From positions 186,001 to 250,000 of the forward strand of contig JAPLOA010000087.1 in assembly GCA_026400835.1 (NCBI GenBank): 64,000 nt of DNA. The letters run 5' to 3'. The notes below the pieces were generated by a model. That model was given only the letters and a program-made list of their open reading frames with translations, was not told the DNA's origin and did not search any database. This document shows, one piece after another, positions 33,581-42,615 of this stretch. This DNA comes from Planctomycetales bacterium (lineage in GTDB: Bacteria; Planctomycetota; Planctomycetia; Planctomycetales; Planctomycetaceae). The position numbers and the translations under genes are program-made. How positions within the stretch are numbered: the first letter of the stretch is position 1; the number at the start of each line of letters is the position of its first letter.

Positions 33581-35557
33581 TCAATCAAAAACGCCGTGCA
33601 GAAACCATTGGCTGGTATGCAAGTCCCGATACAGCCACATTCGCGAACCGGCGTGAGTTATCACCTGGTAATAATCGCGGTGACAAGGTTCATCGGTCCA
33701 CCACGCCGTCTGAATTCTCTCAGGAGCAGAGAACTGCCGGAGCTGAAATGTTCGGCCAGCGACCAGTAACTGCGTCGGAAAATTTCTTCGTTTCTCACCC
33801 GTCGAGATGGGTATTGGAACCGGAAGCAAACGCAGTGGACGCGAAACAATCCGAGGCCCGATGTTCTGTTCACCGACCAGAAGTTCTGACGCTTGAAGTG
33901 GCTCGGTGAGCTTTCCGAGCTTCTCATCAAGCACGGACTGACGAATCATTGCTGGATCTTTCCCAAGGATCGATTCAGAGACAACTTCAAATTCCGGGCG
34001 AGCATCCGGCTGGGTGCGCAGAGTTCGTACCGCATCGGTCCCAAGTCGTCCGCTGAGCCGAGAAATCAGAGCAGCCAGTTCTTCCTGAGGCACCACATGC
34101 TCTTCAGGACTGAAGAGATCCTTCTGGCGAGCAACGGGCAGCGATGTAAAAACGACATTCATTCTGACGGCATGAAACGGCTGAGACAGCAGGAACTCCA
34201 TCGAACGTTCAGGATTCGCGTCGCCATCAGTCAATGACACTACGGGCACCGAATCCGATTCTGCGGTCGTCGTATTCCCAGCCTTTTTCGCATCCAAAGC
34301 CGATGATTCCATTGCCGACAACGTCGCTTGAGTTTCCACGCGAAGACATAAAACTTCATGCAGCAACTCCGCAGACTGCGTCGGCTTCACAACGCCGGCC
34401 GTCAACGCCATCTGCGTTCGATCCGAAAACCGAAAGTGACAGGTCACACTGCTGCAGGCGACTCGACGACGCTCCAGCTGTTCGGCAATCTGAGTGGTCA
34501 GAATCTGCAGGACAAAACGAATATCATTGAGCCCCAGCGCGGGATCATCCGAACTCCACAACGCAGTGATCGGATTGGCTTCAGGGATCGGAATAACAGG
34601 CTCATCCACGGCACCGGCCAGTTGCTGAACTCGCAGAACACCGGCTTCCGAAAATCGTGACGGCAGATCTTCTCGCGGCAGGCTTAACAACTGCCCCAGC
34701 GTACGAATTCCCAGGTGCGAAAGAATCTCTAAATCGCTCAGATCCAGCCGCGATGTTGAGACAGGAAGTCGAGCAAGCTCCTGAAGCTCATAGCCGTCCG
34801 GAACGATCGTGATCGGAAGATCGTGAACGATCGACTCTGCGCTGGCCCCTTGTCTTGATCGCCGAAAATCTGCACTGCCGACAACCGGACTTTGTGATTG
34901 TTGACGCTGCTGATCCTGCCGCACAGAGAGTTCCGCGTGAGTCAAAGCCCAACCAATGGCCACGGAACTTGTAATGGCGATCCGACAATTCCAGCCTGCT
35001 TTGCGAAGATCCCTCAGCAGTGATTCCGCTAACCCCGCTTCTCCACCGAAGAGCGGAGCACAGCCGGTCACATCCAGCAGCAGACTGTCCGGCAAAGGAA
35101 CTTCATCCAGCCCCACGACCGGAGCGTAGCGTCGAGTCAGCTCGGCCACAGTTCGCAACATCGCTCGATCACGCAACGGCTGCCATTCGCGAAACTCAAC
35201 GGGAACAATCACCTGCGGAGGCTGTTTGCTTCGGGCTCCTCGTCGAGCATCCTGTTTCGGCACGACAGGCTGAGCCATACTGCGAGCTTCCGCCAGTGGC
35301 ATCCCGGGGCGAACTCCCTGACTCCACGCGTCCATCGAAACCGCCACAATCGCCGGCCCACCGCGAGCTGATGGGAACACCGCTCGAACGTATCGAGTGT
35401 CCTCGTCAACATCACTCGGCCTCGCTGTGCTGTCCGTCTGCGGCGCAAAAGGCGTATGCAGCGCCAGCGCTGTCGCGGACGGCATATGCTCCCGCAGTTC
35501 ACGCCGCAGGCACTGGATGGACCAGTTGGGAAACCGAATACACAACACACGTTTCAT
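33581..35557 (-). CDS. imuB: ImuB-type Y-family polymerase homologue
   Basis: About 658 residues. Begins MKRVLCIRFPNWSIQCLRRE, the usual ImuB opening, and contains the Y-family palm and little-finger pattern (GVRPGMPLAEARSMAQ, LLLDVTGCAPLFGGE, HLGIRTLGQLLSLPREDLPSRF). In known systems ImuB is a catalytically inactive scaffold that links ImuA and the error-prone polymerase DnaE2 to the beta clamp in mutagenic DNA repair. No imuA or dnaE2 lies in the window. The start at 35557 is used because it gives the conserved N-terminus; the frame stays open to 35677. The C-terminal part reads WWTDEPCHRDYYQVITHAGS, which is typical. Confidence 0.85.
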   Translation of the reverse strand: MKRVLCIRFPNWSIQCLRRELREHMPSATALALHTPFAPQTDSTARPSDVDEDTRYVRAVFPSARGGPAIVAVSMDAWSQGVRPGMPLAEARSMAQPVVPKQDARRGARSKQPPQVIVPVEFREWQPLRDRAMLRTVAELTRRYAPVVGLDEVPLPDSLLLDVTGCAPLFGGEAGLAESLLRDLRKAGWNCRIAITSSVAIGWALTHAELSVRQDQQRQQSQSPVVGSADFRRSRQGASAESIVHDLPITIVPDGYELQELARLPVSTSRLDLSDLEILSHLGIRTLGQLLSLPREDLPSRFSEAGVLRVQQLAGAVDEPVIPIPEANPITALWSSDDPALGLNDIRFVLQILTTQIAEQLERRRVACSSVTCHFRFSDRTQMALTAGVVKPTQSAELLHEVLCLRVETQATLSAMESSALDAKKAGNTTTAESDSVPVVSLTDGDANPERSMEFLLSQPFHAVRMNVVFTSLPVARQKDLFSPEEHVVPQEELAALISRLSGRLGTDAVRTLRTQPDARPEFEVVSESILGKDPAMIRQSVLDEKLGKLTEPLQASELLVGEQNIGPRIVSRPLRLLPVPIPISTGEKRRNFPTQLLVAGRTFQLRQFSAPERIQTAWWTDEPCHRDYYQVITHAGSRMWLYRDLHTSQWFLHGVFD

Positions 35558-35768
35558 GAACGACTCTGGACCGGCACCGGGAAAACAACACGACTCAGCC
35601 AGGCATTGTAGACTGCAAAGGATCGAAAAGCACAGATCGCGGTTTTCCTGCAAATCGCCAACTCCCGCGCTCGACATGCATTTGCAGCGAGCCGATTCAC
35701 TGAGCAGTACGATTCGAGTCCTGATTCAATTGAGACCAGAATGTTGAGTCCAGAATGTGGACGGCTGA

Positions 35769-36176
35769 GATTATGTCCTGTGGTCAACTGTTTTCGTTCT
35801 GATCTACCTGCCGCTGACAGCATGGTTTTCCATTTGGCTGGGAGTGAAGATCCGCTCTCACGTTCGCGCAACTCTGCTGGCCATTTTCCTGATTTTCACA
35901 TGGCTGACATTGCCGCTGGGCATCCAATATCTCTTAGCAACTGGCTTCAACATTACGCTGTCGGACGCTGCTCGATATCTGTTGATACTCAGTCCAACAG
36001 TGGTGATCCGGAGAATTGAGTCGGGAGTCCCTGCGGTCGAGGAAATCCCCGATCCCGCCAGGGCATTCTATTTGCTGAACGCTGCGTTTTACGGTGTCCT
36101 GCTGTAGCTGTTCCGACATGTTTCGTTGAAAGACGCTGACCAGCGCCTCGGACGCACCAAAGGGAGTGCTCGATAG
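35769..36176 (+). pseudogene. Decayed 3' remnant of an ABC-2 type permease gene
   Basis: Reading one frame through a stop gives a coherent membrane-protein end: YVLWSTVFVLIYLPLTAWFS, then helices LLAIFLIFTWLTLPLG and a loop with ILSPTVVI, then FYLLNAAFYGVLL, a TAG stop at 36105-36107, and LFRHVSLKDADQRLGR, ending with TAG at 36176. The order and the final basic ADQRLGR segment match the C-terminus of planctomycete ABC exporter permeases as I know them. The N-terminal two thirds is missing and no ATPase gene remains. It lies divergent from imuB. Confidence 0.55.
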
Positions 36177-36201
36177 AAGCAGCGTGCGGAAGCAGCGTGC
36201 G
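36176..36201 (+). repeat. Tandem duplication of a 13-base unit
   Basis: GAAGCAGCGTGCG occurs twice in a row, with a third partial GAAGC following. It begins at the last base of the permease remnant and looks like replication slippage. The rest of 36202-36433 shows no gene and should hold the promoter of the hydrolase at 36434. Confidence 0.7.
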
Positions 36202-36433
36202 GAAGCCCTGCGACAGATGCTGACAAGGCGAGTGCCTGAAGCCATTCCTGCTGCTGCTCGGAAACACTCCCGTCAGGAACAGTTTCGTCAAGCGATGGAA
36301 TCGTGTCGATACTTTTGTGTGAAGCCGTTTCTCCCCCCTTTTTGCGTTGGTGCTTGTCTGTCATCCTGTTATTCGCCAGAACACATCATCTCATATCAGC
36401 ACCATAGTTCTGTCAGAGGTTCTCAAACAGGGC

Positions 36434-38437
36434 ATGTTCATGACAACACCACAAAAGATCCGGACATTCCCGACAGACTTTGCATCCGTGATGGCACTGC
36501 TTCTGATCTGCAGCATCTCCGTCCTGAGCCAATTCGCCGTGGCCGATGAGCCGCACGATATCCTGCTTCAGCTGGAGACGAAACTCTCAACAGTCCGTCA
36601 TGCGAATCCGGACTTCGTGGCTGATGTCGAGATATTCCACAAAGGCATAGTCTGGGCGCTGCGATATGATGCTCCACTCGCGCCAAACGATGAGTTGCTG
36701 ATGAAAAAAGCACTCGCCAGTGGCACGCGACGAGCCGAAGCACTGGCAGCCAACACGACAAATTGGACAACAAAGAAAGGCAAAGTCCTGCGTGGCTTTG
36801 TCTCCGCCGTTGATGGTTCTACGCAACCGTATGGCGTGATCATCCCGAAGAGCTATGACGGCACAAAACCCATGCGACTCGATGTCGTGCTGCATGGCAG
36901 TTCCAAACCGGTCGGCATGAGTGAGCTGCGATTTGGCTCGCGTTTCGATGTGGGTGATGAAGACACTACGCCCGCGCCAGACGTTGACTATATCGAACTT
37001 CATCCGCTGGGTCGCGTGGAGAACTGCTACCGCTGGGCCGGTGAAACGGATGTCTTTGAAGCCATTGAAGCCGTCTGTCGCAACTACAACATCGATCGTG
37101 ACCGGATCGTGCTTCGCGGCATGTCGATGGGCGCGTCGGGGACATGGCATCTGGGATTGAAGCGCCCGGACCGTTTTGTGGCGATTGGGCCGTATTGCGG
37201 CTATGTCGATACGCACCGTTTTTCCGAGACACCGGTTCCTGGATTCATCAAGGTGGGGCCGCTGCCTCTCCACCAGGAAATGGGATTGCACATGCTGGAT
37301 TCAGTGGACTACGCCGCGAATGCCGCTGTCGTTCCGACCATAGCAGCGATCGGCGACCAGGACGTGTTCTTCCAGGCTCACGTCATCATGGGCGAAGCGT
37401 TCGCGAAAGAGAAATTGCCATTCGTCAACCTGATCTCGCCAGGCACTGGCCATGTCATTGATCCAATGACCCATAGTGAGCAAATGCGCCGCATCGGGGA
37501 GTTCGCAATAAAGGGGCTCGACCACGCACCTCGACAGCTTCGCTTTGTGACATGGACGCTGAAGTACAATCGTTGTCACTGGCTCGAAGTTCTGGCCCTG
37601 AAGCAGCACTACGAACGTGCCGAGCTTATCGCGAACGTCACGGCGGATGGCGGCATCGACATCGATGAACCAACGAACATCACTCAATTTGCCATTCATC
37701 CACCAACACTGAAAAGTGCCAATGCAAGCCTAAGGATCGGGGGAATGGAGGTTGCAATACCGCAGCACGATTCTGCACTCGTGATTACGCAGAAGGACGG
37801 TAAATGGCAATGCCGTGTTGCTCGCAGCGATATGGGATCGACTGGAAAACGTCCGGGTCTCCAGGGGCCCATTGACGACGCCTTCTCCGCACCGTTTCTG
37901 TGTGTGCGTGGCACCGGGAAACCGTGGAACTCAAAAGTGAATGCCTGGGCAACCGCCAGTCTGCGACGCTTCGAATATGAATGGGCTCGCTATATGCGTG
38001 GCGATCTTCCAGTTAAAAACGATACCGATGTCACCGAGGCCGATGTGCGTGACAAACACCTGATTCTTTTTGGTGATCCCGGCAGCAATTCCTGGATTGC
38101 GAGGGCTTTGCCACATTTGCCGGTGACCTGGACTCCCGATATCGTAAATCTCTGCGAAGAAAAGTTTGAGGCTACGAATCATGCTCCCGTTTTCATCTGT
38201 GCCAGCCCGCTCGCTGCCAATCGCTATCTGGTCATCAATAGCGGCCATACGTTCCACGAAAAGGAGTTTGCGGCGTTCAATTATCTTCTCTTCCCACGAC
38301 TCGGCGACTGGGCCATCATGAAAATATCATCGGGATCCGAGCAATGGCAGCCGACCTCCTCGGCATTCCCCGAGGAAGTGGTTCGAGCCGGTTATTTTGA
38401 CGAACTGTGGCAGGATGCGATTATCGCTGAACCGTAA
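36434..38437 (+). CDS. Secreted alpha/beta-hydrolase, prolyl-oligopeptidase-like
   Basis: About 667 residues. A signal segment (SVMALLLICSISVLSQFAVA) leads to an N-terminal helical region and a hydrolase core: PYGVIIPKSYDGTKPMRLDVVLHGSS, the nucleophile motif RGMSMGASGTWHL (Ser about 232), IGDQDVFFQ with a likely Asp and GTGHVIDP with a likely His. The C-terminal about 250 residues (from about 400) form a second region with HLILFGDPGSN and YLVINSGHTFHEKEF, seen in some planctomycete peptidase-like proteins. A peptide or ester substrate is likely; which is unknown. The ATG at 36434 is preferred, with ATG 36440 possible. Confidence 0.78.
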   Translation: MFMTTPQKIRTFPTDFASVMALLLICSISVLSQFAVADEPHDILLQLETKLSTVRHANPDFVADVEIFHKGIVWALRYDAPLAPNDELLMKKALASGTRRAEALAANTTNWTTKKGKVLRGFVSAVDGSTQPYGVIIPKSYDGTKPMRLDVVLHGSSKPVGMSELRFGSRFDVGDEDTTPAPDVDYIELHPLGRVENCYRWAGETDVFEAIEAVCRNYNIDRDRIVLRGMSMGASGTWHLGLKRPDRFVAIGPYCGYVDTHRFSETPVPGFIKVGPLPLHQEMGLHMLDSVDYAANAAVVPTIAAIGDQDVFFQAHVIMGEAFAKEKLPFVNLISPGTGHVIDPMTHSEQMRRIGEFAIKGLDHAPRQLRFVTWTLKYNRCHWLEVLALKQHYERAELIANVTADGGIDIDEPTNITQFAIHPPTLKSANASLRIGGMEVAIPQHDSALVITQKDGKWQCRVARSDMGSTGKRPGLQGPIDDAFSAPFLCVRGTGKPWNSKVNAWATASLRRFEYEWARYMRGDLPVKNDTDVTEADVRDKHLILFGDPGSNSWIARALPHLPVTWTPDIVNLCEEKFEATNHAPVFICASPLAANRYLVINSGHTFHEKEFAAFNYLLFPRLGDWAIMKISSGSEQWQPTSSAFPEEVVRAGYFDELWQDAIIAEP

Positions 38438-38480
38438 TGTTTCAAAACACTACGCCCAGCAGGATTGATGCAGGCGAGGC

Positions 38481-39365
38481 TTAGTTTGCGTCGAGAAAGC
38501 CAAGACTTGTCATCCATTCCGCACAGCGCTGAGGCCATTCGTTGATAGGCTTGCCATCCTTGCGCATGCCGAAACCGTGCCCACCTTTGGCATAGATCTG
38601 GAGCTCTGCGGAGAGATCGCGCTTTTTGTATTCGAGGTACAACATTGCCGCTTCGATTGAGTTCGCATTGTCGTCGTGGGCGACCAGCATAAAAACCGGT
38701 GGCGCGTCGGCCGGGATGCTGAAATCAGCACGAAACTTTGACTTGTCGTCATTGCTCAGGAAACCGCCCCCATAGATAAACACGAGGAAGTCTGGCCCGC
38801 GTGGATCGTCCAGATCGGGTTGCTGTGGATAGGTCCGGCTACCGCGATCCCATGACACATGGCCGGCGAGATTTGCTCCGGCGGAGAAACCCAGCAGGCC
38901 GACTCGCTTCGGGTCGAGTTTCCATTCAGCAGCGTGACGCCTCACAAGGCCTAGAGCTCGCTCGGCATCCTGCACCGGCAATTCGAACATTTCTTTCTCA
39001 TCGCGTGTCGGCGTTCGATACTTCAACAACACTGCGGTGACGCCCAGCGAGTTGAGCCATTCGCAGACGTCTGTTCCTTCGTGAGCATACGACAAGAACA
39101 TAAAGCCGCCACCGGGAGCCACAATAACGGACGTGCCATTTGGCTTTTCTGGCCGAAAGACCGTTATCGTTGGATCACTCACATCAGTGATCCGGTTCGG
39201 CATGGCTCCTCCATAGGACTGAATAAGCTTCTCGGTCGCTTCAGACTTCGGCACCATGGCCGTCGGCGGTCCGTCGGGCCAAAGCTTCAATGTGATCGGC
39301 TCGACAGCCATCGTGCCATCCGCCAGAAAGCACAACATCAAAAGGATCAGCAATTTAGTTTTCAT
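38481..39365 (-). CDS. Secreted esterase, BD-FAE/acetylxylan-esterase-like
   Basis: About 294 residues. A signal peptide (LLILLMLCFLADGTMAVE) is followed by PITLKLWPDGPPT, a common opening in this family. The oxyanion region is VIVAPGGGFMFLSYAHEG, the nucleophile elbow is GLLGFSAGANLAGH (Ser about 157), the acid is probably in VAHDDNANSIEAA and the His in KGGHGFGMR. Such enzymes remove acetyl or feruloyl groups from plant or algal polysaccharides; that role is inferred from the family. Start at 39365 rather than 39380. It follows the Hsp70-type gene by 71 bases. Confidence 0.85.
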   Translation of the reverse strand: MKTKLLILLMLCFLADGTMAVEPITLKLWPDGPPTAMVPKSEATEKLIQSYGGAMPNRITDVSDPTITVFRPEKPNGTSVIVAPGGGFMFLSYAHEGTDVCEWLNSLGVTAVLLKYRTPTRDEKEMFELPVQDAERALGLVRRHAAEWKLDPKRVGLLGFSAGANLAGHVSWDRGSRTYPQQPDLDDPRGPDFLVFIYGGGFLSNDDKSKFRADFSIPADAPPVFMLVAHDDNANSIEAAMLYLEYKKRDLSAELQIYAKGGHGFGMRKDGKPINEWPQRCAEWMTSLGFLDAN

Positions 39366-39436
39366 TTTGTATAATTCCACGGAGTCATCCGGGCCTGACC
39401 GCCTTCTTCCTGCCGTTAAACAACGACGTTCCCGGC

Positions 39437-42385
39437 TTACGCCAACCGCAGGCCAGCGGGCAGGGATTCACCCAGAATCAAACTGGCTTCTTCTCCTTCC
39501 AGCACGCCGCCATCCGCGACCAGCTGCAGAAGATGCTTTGAGATATTTGTCGGGCTCAGCTTGTTGATGATCCGATCACGCAGACTGGTACTGATGTCAC
39601 GAAAACGATCGTCCGTGCGACGACTCAATTGCATGATCGCAAGTTGCACGGCCGGTTGATTCAGATCCGAGGTCCGAAGCAATTGCTCAATCCAGTCAGC
39701 AACACGCGAGACCGGTAAGACCAGATTCAGAGGACCGTAAACTGGCACTCGTCCCCCGACTCTTCCCAGTGCCCAGATCAGTGCCGCCTGCACTGGTTCG
39801 AAGGCCGCTCGGTTCATCAGGTCAGCAATCATTTCACCGAGTTCCAGCCGGACATTTTGTTCCAGCAACTCCAGAGAACCCAGCATTCTCCAGATCTCGG
39901 CGGCCTCATGATTTCCAGACGCGTAAGGCGCGGCTTTTCCTCGACCGGTCTGAGCCTGTCGAAAGCGTTGCCGTATGGCGGGCAGAACTGTCGAGGCGAT
40001 CTGGTTCTGTCGCCCGGCCGCAAGACCGCCCGAGATGCGTCGACAGAGTGTTCGCAGTTCCGCAAGACAGGCCGGCACAGAATGCACAAGCCGGCCGTTT
40101 GTGATCCTCCATGTTTCTTCCACGCGCCAATCATCAGCCGCCATGCCGAACCCCGGTCGAAGACAAAAGCCGACCAGATTGAGCCATCGCGATTCATGCT
40201 GAGGACTTTGGCGTCGACCGTCATTCAGCTCGATTAACTCAGACCAGATTGCTCGCAGCAACGACGGAGGCCAGTCTGAGCGAGGCAGGGTGATGACTTC
40301 TGCAAGACGCTTCATCGCTTCATCAGGACGAACGTCACCGCCTGAACCAAAGATCGATTGCAGGACCACAGCAGCCGCTGAGATCATTTCCTGATCGACG
40401 ATCCCGGACTGCTCGGCACGCCCGGTATGAGCAATCCGATCAGTCTCAGTGGCCGATCGAACATCAAACTGCAATTGCCAGCGACGAGTTCCATCGATCT
40501 GCTCGCACCACAATTCCATCGTGCCAATTTCGGTGAGCATCGCGGACAGTCGCGCATCAACGATAGCGTTATCACCGCGTTTGCGAGTCGTCAGAACGGT
40601 CCGAATTGGCGGCAGCGATGTCAGTTGGTCGGGATCAAACGGAATGATCTGGCCCGGCTTGTCGGTCAATCGAGTTCCCGAGACTAGAATCGGAAACTCC
40701 ACTGGCTCTGAGGTACGAACCTTGAAAGTACGATCGATCGGCGTTGGCTCCGCAGACGCTTCTGTTCCCGCCGAGACCAGACACAGTGCGGCGCGAGTTC
40801 CATCAGCCTGCTCGATGCCGATGTAATAGGTTCGCGCGAGTCCCGCGACGATCCGGATACCGACACCTCGCCGAACCATGCCGAAGTACGCTGCTCCACG
40901 AGCGACGGCAAGATCCAGCCGATCATTTCGCAGTACCAACGGAGTCCATTCCCGGGCTTCTTTTGATTCGCTGTCTGAGTACGGTCGAAACCAACGCTCC
41001 AGCGATTCGATCAATCGAGTCCGCAATAACGGCGACGCGAAGAATCCGCCGTTAAACAGCACGACATCCGGTCGCGCGGCAGAAATTCTTTCTGAGGCAG
41101 AATAAGGACTGTCCGGGTCACTTACTGAAGCATGAGTCGTCAGGAATGCGGCAAGATACTTTGTAATCGCGGGATCGGCGGCGTAGGGCAGACCGAACTC
41201 CTGAAACCCGGACTGGCGACGTGTAGGCTTTTCGTCCAGATTGACAGAGGGCAGGAACCCTTCAAGGAATATGCTCAACACGGCTTCCCGAGTCAGCTCG
41301 GCCTGCAACGAACCGCCGATCAGACGCGAACCGCCGCCAGCAATCACAACCGTATGTGATGCCGGAGAATTCTCACCCAGCAAAATTTCTTTCGCATGCC
41401 GACAGGCTGGAATGAGCATGCTCCATTGACGAGCATCCAAACGTCCGCCACCCGCCAACTGCGGTTCCACAAAATGCGCGAGGGCCAGATCGAGATTGTC
41501 ACCTCCGAGTAACAAATGGTCGCCGACAGCAACTCGATGAAACTGCAGACGCCCTTCATCGCCGGCTCGTACATGAATCAGACTGAAGTCCGATGTGCCG
41601 CCGCCGATATCGCAGACCAGAATTTTCTGTCCGGGAGAAACCGACTGCTCCCATTCGTCCCGATGCGCATCCACCCACGAATAAAATGCGGCCTGAGGTT
41701 CTTCCAACAGGACAACTCGCGGAAGTCCAGCAAGGCGAGCCGCCGCCACAGTCAGTTCCCGCGCGACTTCATCGAAAGACGCAGGGATCGTCAGAACGAC
41801 ATCCTGCTGTTCCAGCGGATGGGCCGGATGTTTGCAGTTCCATGCCTCACGCAAATGCCGCAAATAACTGGCACTGACTTCTACTGGCGACATGCGTTGC
41901 ACGTCGGCGGCCCCATGCCAGGGCAACAACGCGGCTTTGCGATCGACTCCGTTATGGCACAGCCATGACTTCGCCGATTCGATCATGCGACCGGGAATCG
42001 TCCGGCCGTGATCTCTGGCAAACTGCCCGACGATCGAGGTCGGAGTATCACCAGCTTGATTTCCGCCAGAGCTGCGAGCAGTCTCAAGACCGGACCACGG
42101 CAGACGAGTTGCTCCGGTCGACCTTTCCTCCGGCAGCGCTTCGTAATAAAACGAGGGCAACGTTTCGAGATTCTCAACTTGTCCCGGACCGACGATCTGA
42201 GGAATCGCGAACGTTTCAATCCGCCAGTTCGGAGATTCCGTATCAACGTAACAAAGCGCTGAGTTCGTCGTACCAAGGTCAATACCGGCCACAAAACGAG
42301 GTCGCTGAGGTTCCTCGTTCGCTGCCGAAGTCAGAGCTGGATTAGTCACGATTCGATCATTCACGCTTGCCACGAACTCCGCCAC
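39437..42385 (-). CDS. Large Hsp70-family protein
   Basis: 982 residues, well above DnaK (about 640). The actin-like ATPase domain is clear: FVAGIDLGTTNSALCYVD near residue 30, VVLTIPASFDEVARELTVAA, LLEEPQAAFYSW, ILVCDIGGGTSDFSLI and TVVIAGGGSRLIGGS. After about 500 the sequence is unlike the DnaK peptide-binding domain and reads as an all-helical C-terminal region (WTPLVLRNDRLDLAVARGAAY and onward), matching bacterial Hsp70-like proteins with a DUF3731-type tail. Probably a specialised ATP-driven chaperone or regulator. The start is GTG at 42385. It sits downstream of the SecA-like gene on the same strand, with a palindromic repeat between. Confidence 0.85.
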   Translation of the reverse strand: MAEFVASVNDRIVTNPALTSAANEEPQRPRFVAGIDLGTTNSALCYVDTESPNWRIETFAIPQIVGPGQVENLETLPSFYYEALPEERSTGATRLPWSGLETARSSGGNQAGDTPTSIVGQFARDHGRTIPGRMIESAKSWLCHNGVDRKAALLPWHGAADVQRMSPVEVSASYLRHLREAWNCKHPAHPLEQQDVVLTIPASFDEVARELTVAAARLAGLPRVVLLEEPQAAFYSWVDAHRDEWEQSVSPGQKILVCDIGGGTSDFSLIHVRAGDEGRLQFHRVAVGDHLLLGGDNLDLALAHFVEPQLAGGGRLDARQWSMLIPACRHAKEILLGENSPASHTVVIAGGGSRLIGGSLQAELTREAVLSIFLEGFLPSVNLDEKPTRRQSGFQEFGLPYAADPAITKYLAAFLTTHASVSDPDSPYSASERISAARPDVVLFNGGFFASPLLRTRLIESLERWFRPYSDSESKEAREWTPLVLRNDRLDLAVARGAAYFGMVRRGVGIRIVAGLARTYYIGIEQADGTRAALCLVSAGTEASAEPTPIDRTFKVRTSEPVEFPILVSGTRLTDKPGQIIPFDPDQLTSLPPIRTVLTTRKRGDNAIVDARLSAMLTEIGTMELWCEQIDGTRRWQLQFDVRSATETDRIAHTGRAEQSGIVDQEMISAAAVVLQSIFGSGGDVRPDEAMKRLAEVITLPRSDWPPSLLRAIWSELIELNDGRRQSPQHESRWLNLVGFCLRPGFGMAADDWRVEETWRITNGRLVHSVPACLAELRTLCRRISGGLAAGRQNQIASTVLPAIRQRFRQAQTGRGKAAPYASGNHEAAEIWRMLGSLELLEQNVRLELGEMIADLMNRAAFEPVQAALIWALGRVGGRVPVYGPLNLVLPVSRVADWIEQLLRTSDLNQPAVQLAIMQLSRRTDDRFRDISTSLRDRIINKLSPTNISKHLLQLVADGGVLEGEEASLILGESLPAGLRLA

Positions 42386-42476
42386 CTTTTTTCGTCAAGT
42401 CGGCCCATTCGTGGCCAACAGCTTTTGAACTCTGATTGATGAATGCGACGGAACAGTCGCGAAATAAGTTCCGTCT

Positions 42477-42548
42477 ATCCCAACCCGAAGCGTCAGCGAG
42501 GGATCGATGCGTTGCGCAAAATCCCTCACTGACGTTTCGGGCTGGGAT
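42477..42548. repeat. Dispersed palindromic repeat, family A, copy 2
   Basis: Arms of 28 bases at 42477-42504 and 42521-42548 pair at 25 of 28 positions. The words CGTCAGCGAGGGAT and ATCCCTCACTGACGTTTCGG match the copy at 19921-20006, but the spacer is shorter (16 against 32 bases). It lies between the SecA-like gene and the Hsp70-type gene. The rest of 42386-42615 holds no gene. Confidence 0.85.
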
Positions 42549-42615
42549 TTCAATGCATGGGAACATCGGGAAGTTATTCCGGCTACTGACCAGAATCTCA
42601 CTCTGCCCCCATCGT

